Below are positions 62,443 through 64,000 of a DNA stretch of 64,000 nt, piece by piece. Source of the DNA: Meira nashicola (Eukaryota; Basidiomycota; Exobasidiomycetes; Exobasidiales; Brachybasidiaceae); the NCBI GenBank assembly GCA_001600355.1, contig BCJU01000003.1, positions 2,546,519-2,610,518 of the forward strand. Direction: 5' to 3'. Each line of letters starts with the position of its first letter. Position 1 is the stretch's first letter. Under the pieces are notes generated by a model that was not told where the DNA came from, searched no databases, and saw only the letters and a list, made by a program, of their open reading frames with translations. The translations under genes were made by a program, and so were the position numbers.

Positions 62443-62659
62443 ATTGAACATTATTAGCCTTATTATAGATTTAATCATTTATCTTATAATCCATTTCTTG
62501 TCAATCAGAAATTTGCTCGGAGAGATGATTGTGTAATAATACGAATAGAGACAGTATCATGCCAATCCATTTATGAATAGAAACGATTTATTCTAGACCT
62601 TTAAATACAGAACCGTATTCAAAGGCTTCAGCTTGTTACACATATTTCATATATACGAC

Positions 62660-63551
62660 CTAAGGTTCCAAAGAGTGAGGGAATGCATCGCCTTCACGTT
62701 GTTCATCCCATTTTGCAATCTGTTAGAAGATTGAGAGAAGGGGGGCAATGTTTACATCAGCATAGATTCTTACGACAAAACAATTTGCGCTGTACTTACC
62801 CATTCGTCTGTTGGAGTGAGCATCATTGAAATATAGAAAAAGAGAGGATTGTTTTTGTCAGCAAAGAAGATCTAGTGCATTGAGCAAAGTAGGACACTCA
62901 GATCAAAGAGCGAAGCCTAAACTTGCGCAATTCTTCTGACAAATCTTTTTTACTCACTAGGGCACAAAGAATGGAAAGCACGATAAAATTGCTTGCAAGC
63001 GGAATCATCTTCTGATCTTGCTCTTGCGCACTTGTAGAAGTCAACGTAGTTTTGCCAGCAATGCTTTGTTTGATTTTGGTTTGGGAATCTGGCATCGAAT
63101 GCAGCAGCTGGTTAGTTAGAAGGAAAGGCGAGAGTGAATCAGTAATGTGATCGCAAAAGAATGTGAGAAGAAGGAGAATATGATGGTGGCCTGGCTCTTG
63201 AGGTAGCATAGATAGAAGAAGATTGTTTGTTCCTCAGGCTTAATGTAGTAGACCTCGATTCGTAGGGATGCGATCTTGACTTTCTGCATCGCTCATGCGG
63301 AAATCGTAGTCAATCAAAGATTATCGTCAGACCTGCACGCGGATAAGAATCATGCAAAGAACCTCTCCAAGCGAATCCGTATCGTCGCACCCACTACCAT
63401 CTTTATCGAAGGCCAGCGTTATTTCCAAAATTCGAAACAAATAACATTCGAAGATCGGAATCCAATACCACTATCTTTCTTTTTCGTTATACTCACTTTG
63501 CAAAGTGAAGGTCTTGGCCTCGACGATCTCGCTGTTTTCCGAATCAGACAT
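62660..63551 (-). CDS. COX12: COX12 (cytochrome c oxidase subunit VIb), four exons with an 8-nt microexon
   Basis: Cox12 is a twin-Cys (CHCH) intermembrane-space subunit of complex IV. Exons are 63551..63497, 63107..62958, 62807..62800 (8 nt, ACGAATGG) and 62719..62660, giving 90 residues. Introns are 389, 150 and 80 nt (donors GTGAGT, GTGAGT, GTAAGT; acceptors CTAACCAG, CCAACAG, CTAACAG). The joined protein starts MSDSENSEIVEAKTFTLQ, then T. Exon 2 opens AAFDARFPNQNQTKHCWQNY, the hallmark of the family, and contains CX9C (C-WQNYVDFYK-C) and CX10C (C-KQFYRAFHSL-C). The microexon gives the conserved NEW after LCP. The last exon gives IAKWDEQREGDAFPHSLEP. Exon 1 has a clean ATG with an AAA-rich leader. 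It is convergent with the ornithine monooxygenase gene, 217 bp apart. Confidence 0.93.
62800..62807 (-). other. COX12: COX12 8-nt microexon
   Basis: ACGAATGG lies between the acceptor CCAACAG and the donor GTAAGT. With one A left from exon 2 it spells Asn-Glu-Trp. This restores the family's LCPxEW-KWDEQRE sequence and the frame of the last exon. Confidence 0.9.
63108..63496 (-). other. COX12: Long COX12 intron 1
   Basis: This 389-nt intron has a GTGAGT donor and a CTAAC branch-like site just before CCAG. It is more than twice any other intron in the window. I looked for box C/D snoRNA signals and found no convincing pair. An EF-hand-looking string in one frame appears to be chance. Confidence 0.7.
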
Positions 63552-64000
63552 TTTCGTTCGTTAGGAGTGCTCGACGAAGTACAAAATTTGGTGTTGTTGG
63601 TGATCAGGAATATGTCTTTAACAAACTACAGAATGATCGCAAAGACTTCTCGATTTAGTCAAAGGACCTACCTAAACTACCTGCCTTGCTTGCGCCTTAG
63701 GCTTGTCTTGTCAATAATTGTTCAAGCATAGAATACACGCGTGCACTAGAAGAAGTCCCTGCTTAGACAAACATCCTTGACATTCATATAGACTACGCCT
63801 TTACACTCATTGGCTAGGCGTGTGTATTCTACAATTATACAAAGCCAAAATGCGTGCGTTGCGCTCTGCTAAACAGACAAGCCACCGAGATTATCCGTTA
63901 ACACGTGCCGAATAGCTCAAAATCTGATAGAGCTCATCATGATATGGATTTTTAGACAATTTGTTGAATTAAATGATGATTATATATGAATTATTTACAA
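63552..64000. other. Region upstream of COX12 to window edge
   Basis: This should be the COX12 leader and promoter. It contains an imperfect inverted repeat (63729-63741 with 63819-63831). The + strand frame at 63276-63731 overlaps COX12 exon 1 in antisense and is not a gene. No other feature was recognised up to the edge. Confidence 0.5.

Noticed and set aside
62898..63209. Open frame on the minus strand that looked like a small one-helix membrane protein with two phase-0 introns
   Set aside because: The same DNA read one frame over, with a CTAACCAG acceptor at 63108, gives the unmistakable Cox12 sequence with CX9C and CX10C motifs. The membrane-like frame is a shadow.
63396..63450. EF-hand-like string (FDKDGSG) on the minus strand
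   Set aside because: It lies inside COX12 intron 1, has no start, no second EF-hand half and a nearby stop; a chance match.
63276..63731. A 151-residue + strand open frame
   Set aside because: It is antisense to COX12 exon 1 and intron 1 and has no domain or patterned composition.
1..64000. Search by eye for transposons, long terminal repeats, rRNA, CRISPR arrays and viral genes
   Set aside because: No transposase, reverse transcriptase, long direct or terminal repeats, rRNA blocks or spaced repeats were seen.

Overview
The window is eukaryotic nuclear DNA from a fungus. The evidence is ATG-initiated genes broken by short GT-AG introns, mitochondrial-targeted enzymes, kinetochore, Mediator and bromodomain proteins, and a hydroxamate-siderophore gene. 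Several traits suggest a basidiomycete, possibly Ustilaginomycotina: very long intronless genes with polar low-complexity tracts, a Ran1/KSP1-type kinase, a CAP10-like GT90 enzyme and a sid1-like ornithine monooxygenase. That placement is inference. No rRNA, tRNA, transposon, CRISPR or virus was recognised.

Layout, left to right: Mis13/DSN1 kinetochore gene (+); two-repeat MYB regulator (-); SNU13 (-) divergent from an HDHD5/CECR5-type HAD phosphatase (+); ZIP zinc transporter (+); NTO1/BRPF PHD-bromo-PWWP protein (-) divergent from a YTA7/ATAD2 AAA-bromodomain ATPase (+); a 1,646-residue Ran1/KSP1-like kinase (-); a 164-residue orphan (-); SLY1 (+); an NBR1-like ZZ/FW-domain protein (-); a 180-residue orphan (+); mitochondrial uS7 (-) divergent from a GT90 glycosyltransferase (+); MED18 (-) divergent from a mitochondrial 2-oxoacid dehydrogenase kinase (+); MCM6 (-) divergent from YKT6 (+); CPA2 (+); a 54-residue Cys-rich protein (+); a Bud2-like RasGAP (-); an ICMT-like membrane methyltransferase (+) convergent with a 111-residue charged protein (-); GMP synthase GUA1 (+); L-ornithine N5-monooxygenase (+) convergent with COX12 (-).

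This is mainly a housekeeping region: replication, segregation, chromatin, splicing, secretion, mitochondrial function, and arginine and purine supply. CPA2 and the ornithine hydroxylase both touch ornithine metabolism, but nothing shows they are co-regulated. The most unusual content is in gene structure. YKT6 has its start codon split by an intron (AT|G) followed by an 8-nt microexon. COX12 also needs an 8-nt microexon to rebuild its conserved C-terminal half. Fifteen coding introns were placed by hand; ten use the donor GTGAGT, and they lie almost entirely in short genes. Several start sites were moved from a non-ATG codon to the first suitable ATG.
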